From positions 6,411 to 13,803 of the forward strand of contig PMHI01000780.1 in assembly GCA_003156615.1 (NCBI GenBank): DNA of 7,393 nucleotides. The letters run 5' to 3'. The translations under genes were made by a program, and so were the position numbers. Shown one piece after another: positions 1-6,810 of this stretch. Source of the stretch: Acidobacteriaceae bacterium. GTDB taxonomy: Bacteria > Acidobacteriota > Terriglobia > Terriglobales > SbA1. The notes under the pieces are model-generated. The model was not told the DNA's origin and searched no databases. It was given only the letters and a program-made list of their open reading frames with translations. The number at the start of each line of letters is the position of its first letter. Position 1 is the first letter of the stretch.

Positions 1-15
1 GGCAATTATATTGCC
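1..15. repeat. Short perfect inverted repeat at window edge
   Basis: GGCAAT, TAT, ATTGCC forms a perfect 6-bp inverted repeat with a 3-nt centre. It could be a small operator or hairpin of something lying left of the window. No gene here uses it visibly. Confidence 0.3.
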
Positions 16-112
16 AATTCCTTAAGAACGATGCGGTGATTTGCTGGCCGCAAGCTGAGGATTAGCCAGAGTGTCGGGCCTTCCGATGGAGGGGCTTGAC
101 GCGGCAGTTACG

Positions 113-289
113 GGATGAAGCCCGGCACGCCATGATGGAAAATTGGGTTCGCTAGGGCATTGGGAGAATCCGAACTGGAAAATGGGTCGACGGAAATGAC
201 TAACGCACGGGTGGTGTTCTGCGCGCCAATTTTCAGCCCGATGCCAGCCCGATGAAATCATTGGGCTGACTCCGAAGCGGGCTTCATCC
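113..289. repeat. Nested inverted-repeat element (possible MITE-like or structured element)
   Basis: The ends are a perfect 12-bp inverted repeat: GGATGAAGCCCG at 113-124 and CGGGCTTCATCC at 278-289. Inside it, AAAATTGG (139-146) is mirrored by CCAATTTT (226-233). Further in, CAGCCC (245-250) and GGGCTG (263-268) form a hairpin with ATGA/TCAT continuing the stem, and CAGCCCGATG is directly repeated at 234-243 and 245-254. Symmetric nesting suggests a foldable non-coding element, such as a miniature inverted-repeat element or REP-like unit. I see no obvious target-site duplication. The six-frame translations through here do not look like protein. Confidence 0.45.
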
Positions 290-828
290 GGTACTGGGTC
301 CAATCTCCCTGCGCGCTCTATCTGCGCTCTGTTTGCGTGGCTATCATCGCTTTAGGTGGCCTTAGGTGTCATCTACTGACCTGCATGTTGTTGAATTTTA
401 GTTTTCGCGAGGATTCGACCCCCACTCGCTTCCGCCATGTAAAGACGTGCAAAATAACGCCGGATGAGCAGGGCATTCCGGGGTCAATTCGACGTCGCTG
501 GATACCTCCCGGTATGTGATCACACGGTCCCGAGTGTTCAGATGCGAACCGCGTGTGCAGAAATATTGTCTCAAGATGAGAAGTCCGCTGGGCGTGGGCT
601 ACCAATAGATGACGCTCTTAGCTCCCTAAGATTGTTCATGGTGTGAGTGGGGAGATGCCATCTTCAGCCATCTTCACGAACCTTCCCGCGGCGGGCTCGG
701 TCAGGCGTCTCCTTCTTATTTCCATCGAGCATATGGAGTTGGCAGCAAGTACCCAAAATGCGGTTGGCCCCTTTTTAACATGCCCCGTCGTTCAGGATGG
801 GCACGCTGAATTTAGACCGTGCATATAA
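290..828. other. Stretch without a convincing gene
   Basis: Short open frames of about 60 codons occur on both strands, but none has a ribosome-binding site plus protein-like composition. Two short direct repeats with a 10-bp period are visible: TTAGGTG at 352-358 and 362-368, and CCATCTTCA at 658-666 and 668-676. The first could be a two-site operator on one helix face, or both may be slippage products. No terminator or promoter is clear. Confidence 0.5.
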
Positions 829-1113
829 AAAGGTGGCCCTAGCTTCAACGCCTCCCTCGACATTCGCAACAGAAGGTTGTACAGCTTGGACCTGTGTAGG
901 AGCCGCTGCCTGCCTCCGCTTTCTTCAGAGGATGGATGCCATGTTGCCGAAGGATGGACTCGTGCCTGCGCTGCGATTGAAAGCGTCCTCAGAGAGGAAC
1001 TCAACATTGGCCCTCTCCTGTGGCTAACGAGAAATGAGGATGAAGCTCACTGGAACCGGGATGAGGAAACGGTGTCGTCTGGCTTCCACAAAGGCCGCTT
1101 AGGGAGCCCCTGA
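829..1113 (+). pseudogene. Coding-like remnant, copy A of a diverged duplicate pair
   Basis: A plus-strand frame is open from 829 to the stop at 1111-1113, with only a weak TTG (877) as a possible start and no ribosome-binding site. Its middle reads AEGWTRACAAIESVLREE, then PLLWLTRNEDEA. A related segment recurs about 255 bp downstream (copy B), sharing the pattern EGW, AC, IE, LR, L-W-T, NE. Similarity kept at amino-acid level suggests this was once coding. I do not recognise the family. It may be a truncated gene, a fragment of a repeated domain or, less likely, an intact small gene. Resemblance between copies was judged by eye. Confidence 0.3.
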
Positions 1114-1197
1114 TAGGCCAGTTGCGGAGCGCCACGAGGATGTGGTCGATTGTGGAGTCGGTGCACCCAGTCGCTATGGGGTCGCGTGCGGCCGCAC

Positions 1198-1318
1198 GTT
1201 GTCGGCGAGGGATGGCGTCACGCCTGCTCTGGGATTGAAAAAACTCTGAGGCAGGATCCCGAGCGTGACGTCCCTGATGTGGATGACCAAAAATGAAGCC
1301 AGCCAGGCAAAAAAGTAG
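1198..1318 (+). pseudogene. Coding-like remnant, copy B, frameshifted relative to copy A
   Basis: Translation from 1198 gives VVGEGWRHACSGIEKTLRQD. The matching continuation SLMWMTKNEASQAKK lies in the next frame and stops at 1316-1318. Compared with copy A the interval between the IE and LMW motifs is one base longer, so B carries a one-base frameshift. No start codon or ribosome-binding site precedes it. This reads as a decayed paralogue of the same unidentified coding segment as copy A. Confidence 0.3.
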
Positions 1319-1392
1319 CGCCACCTCAGGAGGGCCAGAAATATGAACGACGAACGTCTCAACCGATACTGCCTTGTATCGACCCTGCCTTC

Positions 1393-1557
1393 CTATATCA
1401 CGTTTGTCGTTGTGGGCCAGCGAGATGACCGACCGTCGGTAGTCCCGGCTACTTTGGTTTTGTTAACACTCTGAAAGAAATAATAGATTCCAGCCACAAG
1501 GCCGCCAATTGCCACAAGAAGCACCAACGCATCCCAGATTAGAAAAGGCCACATCAT
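1393..1557 (-). CDS. Possible small single-pass membrane protein (54 aa)
   Basis: Reading leftwards from ATG at 1557, the product begins MMWPFLIWDALVLLVAIG and continues as one hydrophobic helix to about residue 29 (GLVAGIYYFF). A short polar tail ending NVI follows (QSVNKTK, then Ser/Arg/Thr-rich). A helix with a basic flank (NKTK) is typical of small inner-membrane proteins. An in-frame TTG at 1599 would add 14 residues but has no ribosome-binding site. The ATG has only a weak purine stretch (AGGCGAG) immediately upstream. No family recognised and no operon partner. A chance hydrophobic ORF is a real alternative. Confidence 0.35.
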   Translation of the reverse strand: MMWPFLIWDALVLLVAIGGLVAGIYYFFQSVNKTKVAGTTDGRSSRWPTTTNVI

Positions 1558-1635
1558 CTCGCCTATGCTACCGCTCTTTCCGCCCTCCGCTGGTCGCAAA
1601 CAGTAGGGCTGCGGAGAGGATGATTTCGCGGGGTT

Positions 1636-1671
1636 CTTTGCTTATGAGCGTAAGCGCAAAGTTAGGTTTTT
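1636..1671 (+). terminator. Weak hairpin plus T-run
   Basis: CTTTGC (1636-1641) pairs with GCAAAG (1656-1661). TTA/TAA extends the stem with a 2-nt bulge around a six-base loop. Five T residues follow at 1667-1671 after a five-base gap. The stem is only moderately GC-rich and the gap is longer than usual, so this is at best a weak intrinsic terminator isolating the downstream promoter. Confidence 0.22.
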
Positions 1672-1778
1672 CGATCCCCAAGCGGGGCAAAACAGTCTTC
1701 CTCTGTTTGTTGCGGTCTCAGAGGGAACCCATAGTCGGCGAGTCAGATCGGCGGGGTTGCTGTCATAGGCGCACTGAA

Positions 1779-1807
1779 TTGTCAACGCACCTACCACGCA
1801 CTATAAT
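1779..1807 (+). promoter_or_regulatory. Near-consensus sigma-70-type promoter
   Basis: TTGTCA (1779-1784, five of six to TTGACA) and TATAAT (1802-1807, perfect) are separated by exactly 17 bp. Transcription would begin near 1813-1815 and run toward the SLBB export gene at 2118, giving a leader of about 300 nt. Orientation and the absence of any other gene in between make it the best candidate promoter for that gene. A separate small RNA transcribed from it is an alternative. Confidence 0.6.
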
Positions 1808-1813
1808 TCGAGG

Positions 1814-2117
1814 ATACTTTGGAATCAGAGACATAACGGCAGTGCGCGTCTCTCTCGGTGGGAGCAGGGTCGCAAGCTTGCTGTTTTCCCGAAACGGGAT
1901 TAACAAGGCGGAGAGAGACTTTTCCGACTTAGAAGGGTTAACCTCGGGATTCAGGGTAGTGGCTAAAGTGCGTCGAGGTCTCGCTGTCTGCGTCCGAAAG
2001 AGCGTCGCTGAGGACGATCAAGGCCGCCGAACTGCACTTGGGTCCCTGAAAAGGTGTGTACCGCACAGTTCGCACGCCCATTGAGGGCGGAACTCAGGGT
2101 TGTGTAGTGGAGAATTG
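1814..2117 (+). ncRNA. Long 5' leader with potential structure ahead of the export gene
   Basis: Between the promoter and the start codon, GTCTCTCTC (1848-1856) is a perfect complement of GAGAGAGAC (1911-1919), followed directly by TTTT (1920-1923). Enclosed are AGCAGG/GCTTGCT (about 1863-1882) and TCCCG-AAA-CGGGA (1887-1899). GGGA at 1860-1863 could alternatively pair with TCCC at 1887-1890, so two mutually exclusive folds exist on paper. This may be an attenuator-like leader or a separate small RNA. No known riboswitch class was recognised, and it contains no convincing ORF. Confidence 0.3.
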
Positions 2118-5100
2118 ATGAATTCTGTGAGGTTCGCTTGTCTCGCCACGGTTTGCCCATCGGACTTGAGGGCGGTTCTTCGCGTTTGCTTTTTTCTTGC
2201 CAGTTGCTGCATCAGCGTTCTCAGCCAGACGCGACAGCAGGCGCCTGTTCCTCAGTCCGAACTGGCACGTCAGAACATGGCGCGCGTGGCGGGTTCTACT
2301 CGCCAGTTGGTCATAATCCTGCACGGCGATCCCGGCCTCATGGTCGAGTTGAAGCGCTGGATCGCGAAAGACGCGACGGACCACGGGCAATTAATCGCGG
2401 ACTCAGACCTGACGGAGCAAGCGATTTTCGACCGCCTTGAGACCGACATCAATTTCCGCGCGGTGGCTACATTGCTGGTGCAGAAGTATGGCTACCTGCA
2501 GCCCACGGTGAATCCAGACTCACCGCTTGCTAAACAGCAGGAGCTCTTAATGCAGGAGCGGGTCAAGTGGCTGGCACAGGATGAGGAGACGGAGCGTGCC
2601 AGTGCCCGCCAGCAGCAAAAGCTCGTTCAGCAACAAACGCGAGCTTGTGACCCTCGGATCAACTCCAACTGCCCAGCCCAGGCTGGAGGGTCTCGCTCCT
2701 CTAGCCAACAATTGCAGGAACAGCCAGGAATCAATCAAGTCCCAACAGAAGTTCCAGGGTTGGAGACTCCGCAGACCTATCCTCCTACCACCAACCCTTA
2801 TAACCCGCCACAGCGTACCATTCCGTCCAATGACGTGACCGAATTACTGCGAACCAGCGGGCAGGATCCGCTCGCGTTGGAGGAGGTGCAGCCGGGTAGC
2901 GCTTTTGGCGGTCAATCCGCGCAATCGAGGTCCATGCAGAGTGACGAAAGCGGCGGGGGCGGCGGTTTGCCCCAGCGCAGCAATCAGGGCGGCCAGCAAA
3001 ATCCGGGTTCGGCGATGTCAGGAACCGGCGTCGACGATCTATCCTTGAGTTCAGATTTTCTCGACGAAGACCTCAGCCGGAGCTCCTACTCGACCCTGGC
3101 ACCGGGGGGTTCGTATCCAGCCGCTTCCTCTGGGACAAATGGTGCTGGGAGCTCGCGCTACAACAATTCAATAAACAATTCCGTTGCGCGCGACAACTGG
3201 TTGCGCGCACGGGAGTCGACCAGCCAGAGCCAGCGCATGGTGCGAAGCCCTGATCCCTACAAAGATATTCCGTCCTTGTATGACATGTACCTACAGGCTG
3301 CGCCTCGACCGCCTGCGGTCGAGCGTTTCGGGATGCAGGTTTTTGAGAACGGCACGCGCGATCTGCAGATGATCCCCACGGATCTTCCCGTCGGGCCCGA
3401 CTATGTGCTGGGATCCGGTGACGGGTTGACCGTGGATCTGTGGGGAGGAGTTACGCGGCGGTTCTACCGTGTGGTCGATCGCGAAGGCCGGATCAGTCTG
3501 CCTGAAGCGGGGCCCATGCTGGTCGCGGGAAAATCGCTGGCCGAGGTGCAAGAATCGGTGCAGAAAGCTTTGCGGACCCAGTTTCACGAGGTCTCTGCCG
3601 ATGTGTCTCTGTCGCGGCTGCGGACGATTCGGGTTTATGTGGTGGGTGACGTTCTTCGCCCTGGCGCCTATGACGTGGGTTCGCTTTCTACGCCGCTGAA
3701 CGCTCTGTTCGCTGCGGGTGGCCCGACGGGCCGCGGGTCGTTGCGCATTCTCAAACATTATCGTGGAAACCAACTGGTGCAGGATGTCGATGTTTACGAT
3801 CTTCTGCTGCACGGAGTGAAAGGTGATATCGAGCGACTGGAAAATGGCGACACCGTGATGGTTCCGCCTCTCGGTGCAGAGATTACCGTGGAAGGCATGG
3901 TTCGCCGACCGGCGATCTATGAGCAGAAAGACGAAAAGTCGCTGGCGGATGCAGTCGCCCTTGCCGGCGGCCTTCTTCCGAGTGCGACTCTGCGTCACGT
4001 CGAAGTGCAGCGCGTGGTTGCGCATCAGAAGCAGACCATGCTGAGTCTAGATGTTCCGCAGGCGGACAGCGCCGAGGCAGCCACAAAAGAGCTGGAGGCG
4101 TTCCAGATCCAGGATGGCGACAGGATCCGGATCTTCCCCATCGCGCCGTACAGCCAGGATGCGGTGTACCTGGAAGGTCACGTGCTCCGACCGGGGAAAT
4201 ATTCCTTCCACGAGGGCATGCGAGTGACCGACCTGATCGGTTCCTACAAAGATCTGCTGCCGGAACCGGCATTGCAATATGGCGAGATCATCCGATTGAG
4301 TCTGCCAGATTTCCGTCCGACGGTGGAGAGCTTCAGCGTGGCCGAGGCTCTGGCTGATCCGACCAAGGCTCCCGCGCTTACGCCGTTGGACACGGTCCAG
4401 ATTTTTGGACGGTACGACTTTGAGAATCCACCAGACGTTTCGGTGCTGGGGGATGTGCGCGCACCCGGGACTTACCGAACTTCAGGAGATATTCATCTTA
4501 GCGATGCTATTCATCTGGCAGGCGGGCTTTTGCCGGACGCGGCGACTCTGGACGCCCAGGTCTTCCGCCACATGCCCGACAGCACTCTGAAGATTCTGAA
4601 CGTCAGGTTGAGCAGTGCGCTCGACGGCAGCCCGGCGGATAACATCGCGCTGACATCGAGGGATCGAGTTCTGATTCACAGAAGCGCTGCGGCAGCGGAT
4701 CCGACCACGGTCTATGTAAAGGGAGAAGTGGCCCGGCCTGGGCGCTATCCGCTTACCGCGGATATGAAAGTCTCCGATCTAATTCGCGCGGCTGGCGGCC
4801 TCAAGCAAAGCGCCGACCTCCAGACGGCCGACCTCACGCACTACGTCTGGAAAGATGACAAGCAAGTCACGGGCGAGCAGGAACAAATCGCGCTGGCGGG
4901 CGTGTTGAGCATCGTTTCGACTGCGAATCCCGGGTTGAACAATGCTGTATTGAAAATTACCGCAATGAACAATGCCGTATTGAACGATCCTGTATTGAAT
5001 AACGGCGACGTGCTCTCTATTCGGCAAGTGCCGGGCTGGGCTGATTTGGGTGCCTCGATTATCGTTCGCGGGGAAGTCGTGCATCCGGGAAACTTCGGGA

Positions 5101-5816
5101 TTCGGCCGGGCGAGAGACTGAGCTCTGTGATTACTCGTGCAGGCGGCTTTAGTCCAGGGGCTTATCCGTACGGTGCAGTGCTAGTGCGGTCTGAGGTTCA
5201 AATGCTTGAACAAAGATCGTATGGCGAGCTGGTTCAGCGAGTCCGGGAACAGCAGACGAATCTGAAGCTATCGGCTACGATTGCGACCGACCCGGATCAA
5301 AAACTCGCGGCGGAATCCGCTTTGGTCCAGTGGCAAACCACGCTTGACAACCTGGCCGCCAGTCCACCGACCGGTCGCGTAACGATTCAACTCTCGTCGA
5401 ATATCCGCAGTTGGGCAAATACCTCTCGCGACATAGCGGTGAGGGCCGGAGATGTGTTGGTGGTGCCGAAACGGCCGAGCTATGTGCTGGTTCAGGGACA
5501 AGTGTACGGACCTACTGCTGTGGCGTACCGTCCGGGCAAGAGCGTCCGATGGTATTTGATGCAAGCGGGCGGCACCACGAACATGGCGAACCGAAGAGCC
5601 ATCTTTGCCATTCACGCGGATGGAACGGTCATTGGCAGTAACAGTTCGCACTGGCTCACAGGGGACGCATTAAGCGTGACCTTACAGCCGGGCGATATAG
5701 TGGTTGTGCCCGAGAAGGCGCTGGGCGGTCCGCCCATATGGAAGAATCTGTTCCAGAATGCACAGATCATCAGTTCGATTGCCACGAGCGTAATTTTAGC
5801 TACGGTATATTTCTAA
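2118..5816 (+). CDS. SLBB-domain polysaccharide export protein (1232 aa)
   Basis: Likely an outer-membrane/periplasmic protein for export of capsule or exopolysaccharide, related to Wza-type proteins (about 380 aa) but over three times as long. ATG at 2118 is chosen because GGAG (2109-2112) precedes it by 5 nt; an in-frame TTG at 2100 lacks this. The N-terminus has a hydrophobic stretch with LASC (residues 27-30), a possible lipobox. Residues about 50-165 form a charged helical region, then a Gln/Ser/Gly/Pro-rich linker to about 380. The polysaccharide-export motif PVGPDYVLGSGDGLTVDLWG starts near 424. Seven SLBB-like units of the form V-x-G-x-V-x-x-P-G begin near 504, 589, 683, 774, 865, 981 and 1123, four with a clear AGG(L/F) turn. 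The C-terminus ends in a hydrophobic segment (IISSIATSVILATVYF). No tyrosine kinase, polymerase or glycosyltransferase is in view, so the polymer is unknown. Confidence 0.88.
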   Translation: MNSVRFACLATVCPSDLRAVLRVCFFLASCCISVLSQTRQQAPVPQSELARQNMARVAGSTRQLVIILHGDPGLMVELKRWIAKDATDHGQLIADSDLTEQAIFDRLETDINFRAVATLLVQKYGYLQPTVNPDSPLAKQQELLMQERVKWLAQDEETERASARQQQKLVQQQTRACDPRINSNCPAQAGGSRSSSQQLQEQPGINQVPTEVPGLETPQTYPPTTNPYNPPQRTIPSNDVTELLRTSGQDPLALEEVQPGSAFGGQSAQSRSMQSDESGGGGGLPQRSNQGGQQNPGSAMSGTGVDDLSLSSDFLDEDLSRSSYSTLAPGGSYPAASSGTNGAGSSRYNNSINNSVARDNWLRARESTSQSQRMVRSPDPYKDIPSLYDMYLQAAPRPPAVERFGMQVFENGTRDLQMIPTDLPVGPDYVLGSGDGLTVDLWGGVTRRFYRVVDREGRISLPEAGPMLVAGKSLAEVQESVQKALRTQFHEVSADVSLSRLRTIRVYVVGDVLRPGAYDVGSLSTPLNALFAAGGPTGRGSLRILKHYRGNQLVQDVDVYDLLLHGVKGDIERLENGDTVMVPPLGAEITVEGMVRRPAIYEQKDEKSLADAVALAGGLLPSATLRHVEVQRVVAHQKQTMLSLDVPQADSAEAATKELEAFQIQDGDRIRIFPIAPYSQDAVYLEGHVLRPGKYSFHEGMRVTDLIGSYKDLLPEPALQYGEIIRLSLPDFRPTVESFSVAEALADPTKAPALTPLDTVQIFGRYDFENPPDVSVLGDVRAPGTYRTSGDIHLSDAIHLAGGLLPDAATLDAQVFRHMPDSTLKILNVRLSSALDGSPADNIALTSRDRVLIHRSAAAADPTTVYVKGEVARPGRYPLTADMKVSDLIRAAGGLKQSADLQTADLTHYVWKDDKQVTGEQEQIALAGVLSIVSTANPGLNNAVLKITAMNNAVLNDPVLNNGDVLSIRQVPGWADLGASIIVRGEVVHPGNFGIRPGERLSSVITRAGGFSPGAYPYGAVLVRSEVQMLEQRSYGELVQRVREQQTNLKLSATIATDPDQKLAAESALVQWQTTLDNLAASPPTGRVTIQLSSNIRSWANTSRDIAVRAGDVLVVPKRPSYVLVQGQVYGPTAVAYRPGKSVRWYLMQAGGTTNMANRRAIFAIHADGTVIGSNSSHWLTGDALSVTLQPGDIVVVPEKALGGPPIWKNLFQNAQIISSIATSVILATVYF
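4935..5009 (+). repeat. In-frame 15-bp minisatellite inside the SLBB gene
   Basis: Five consecutive 15-bp units encode LNNAV, LKITA, MNNAV, LNDPV and LNNGD (residues about 940-964). At DNA level TGAAC(A/G)AT(G/C)C(T/C)GTATTGA recurs at 4936, 4966 and 4981, consistent with a 15-bp period. The array lies in the loop between the fifth and sixth SLBB units and is more AT-rich than the surrounding gene. It looks like a local slippage expansion tolerated in a linker. Confidence 0.6.
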
Positions 5817-6053
5817 GGACTCGTCGGTCAACCGATGTTTGGCTCTTCGATCGTTAAAGACGATGTTTCTTCTGGTGAGCACGGCGGTTGCATTCGGGCT
5901 ATCCCCTCTGCCGACCCCGGCCGTGCGTCCGGTCGCGCAACCGGCCCCACAAACGCAAGCCTGCGTCATCACCGCCAAATCAGGATCGTGGCCGGCTTGC
6001 AGCCGGCTTGAAGTGGCGAGGTTGTTAAAGGGCTTCTTGCTGATCTTTTTTTG
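5817..6053 (+). other. Gap downstream of the export gene, with weak hairpins and a doubtful small ORF
   Basis: Two small hairpins follow the stop codon: TCGG-TCAA-CCGA (5824-5835) and ATCGT-TAAAG-ACGAT (5850-5864). Each is trailed only by a poor T stretch, so termination is uncertain. An open frame 5839-6057 would, from ATG at 5863, start like a signal peptide (MFLLVSTAVAFGLSPLPTPA) with two later Cys residues. It has no ribosome-binding site and ends in low-complexity sequence, so I do not call it a gene. GCCGGC-TTGCA-GCCGGC (5991-6007) is a further hairpin, and a T7 run lies at 6046-6052. Confidence 0.4.
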
Positions 6054-6082
6054 TTGACAAGGAATCATGGTTGCTGTATTTC
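6054..6082 (+). promoter_or_regulatory. Candidate promoter of the RiPP operon
   Basis: A perfect TTGACA (6054-6059) is followed, after 17 bp, by TATTTC (6077-6082), a poor -10 with only TAT matching. Transcription would start near 6089, about 55 nt before the 209-residue protein's start. The weak -10 suggests an activator or low basal expression. Confidence 0.4.
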
Positions 6083-6142
6083 TGTCGGGACTTGATTCGT
6101 CCAATTTGTAATTTTGGGGTGTAGTACTGGGGAGGGTTACAA

Positions 6143-6772
6143 ATGATTCACACTCGACGTGTTCTGCATGCGTTTTCGATCGTGGCATTGCTCGCTTTCG
6201 TGATGGGAGTTCTTGGCGCCCAGGCGGTGGCCCAGAATGCTGCTGGCTCGGCAGAAATGGGAAAGCCGACGTCGTCCACGGAGCCAGTCGTGCACGACCT
6301 TCCGCCCAACGTTCCCGGGCATACCGAATTCCTCGATTTTAAGAACGGGTTTCGGGGAATCGCTTTCGGAACCCCCGTGGGGCAGTTCAAGAATCTGGAG
6401 ATTTTACACGATAGAGGCGCCATAAAGGCCTATCGCAAGACCGACGATACTATGGATATTGGAAATGTGACGCTTACGAACATCGTCTACATTTTCGTGC
6501 GTGACAAATTTTATGCGGTTTCCCTCCACGCCGACGGCGGCTACAATGGCACGAACCTGCTGAAAGTGTTCCAGGCGGCGTTCGGCGCGGGTGCTCACCC
6601 GGAGGGGACGTCGGGGAAGTATTTTTGGGCGGGAAAAGTCGCAGGCGCTCACTTCTTTGAAGATGTGGAGCCGAACCACGAAGTGAGAGGATGGATCGGC
6701 AGCCTTGAGATCCAGAAAGATTACGACAAAGTGATGCAAGAGGCGTTCACGTCGGCGGCGCAACAACTGTAG
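6143..6772 (+). CDS. Secreted protein of unknown function (209 aa), first gene of the RiPP operon
   Basis: GGAGG (6131-6135) lies 7 nt before ATG 6143, a strong start. Residues 1-31 are a classical signal peptide: basic MIHTRR, a hydrophobic core to about residue 24, then AQAVAQ with likely cleavage after AQA or AVA. The mature part has a linker, then from about residue 64 a compact domain opening LDFKNGFRGIAFGTPVGQF and ending with a charged helix (EIQKDYDKVMQEAF). There is no Cys in the mature part, and no catalytic motif or membrane helix that I recognise. It ends 38 nt before the precursor gene on the same strand, so co-transcription is likely. In that setting it might be a partner that binds or escorts the exported peptide, but that is inference. 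I do not recognise the family, and it does not look like the orphan periplasmic binding protein (GrrP) known beside some GrrM systems. Confidence 0.75.
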   Translation: MIHTRRVLHAFSIVALLAFVMGVLGAQAVAQNAAGSAEMGKPTSSTEPVVHDLPPNVPGHTEFLDFKNGFRGIAFGTPVGQFKNLEILHDRGAIKAYRKTDDTMDIGNVTLTNIVYIFVRDKFYAVSLHADGGYNGTNLLKVFQAAFGAGAHPEGTSGKYFWAGKVAGAHFFEDVEPNHEVRGWIGSLEIQKDYDKVMQEAFTSAAQQL

Positions 6773-6810
6773 TATTTGTTTCAACCATGGGCGGCACACG
6801 GGGAGGAAGC

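Noticed and set aside
113..289. CRISPR array
   Set aside because: The repeats are inverted and short and do not recur at regular spacing with unique spacers.
22..303. A 93-codon minus-strand frame at the left end
   Set aside because: It spans the nested inverted repeats, has no ribosome-binding site evident and reads as low-quality Pro/Ser-rich sequence.
464..646. Possible third copy of the duplicated coding-like segment (TACAEILSQDEK)
   Set aside because: Only an ACAxI core resembles copies A and B, and the flanking EGW and L-x-W-x-T motifs are missing.
1509..2084. A 191-codon plus-strand open frame
   Set aside because: It runs through the strong promoter and leader inverted repeats, has an Arg/Ser-rich composition without domain character, and lacks a ribosome-binding site. 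The small minus-strand membrane ORF and the promoter explain the interval better.
3291..4025. A 244-codon minus-strand open frame
   Set aside because: It is antisense to the Poly_export and first SLBB region of the export gene, which shows clear conserved motifs on the plus strand. It is a shadow of biased codon use.
5839..6057. A 72-codon frame with a signal-peptide-like start after the export gene
   Set aside because: No ribosome-binding site, weak starts, hairpins and a T-run inside it, and an implausible C-terminus. Mentioned in the gap entry only.
6787..6810. Upstream ATG of the precursor, adding eight residues (MGGTRGGS)
   Set aside because: No Shine-Dalgarno precedes it, whereas GGAGGA lies just before ATG 6811, and these residues spoil a normal export-type N-terminus.
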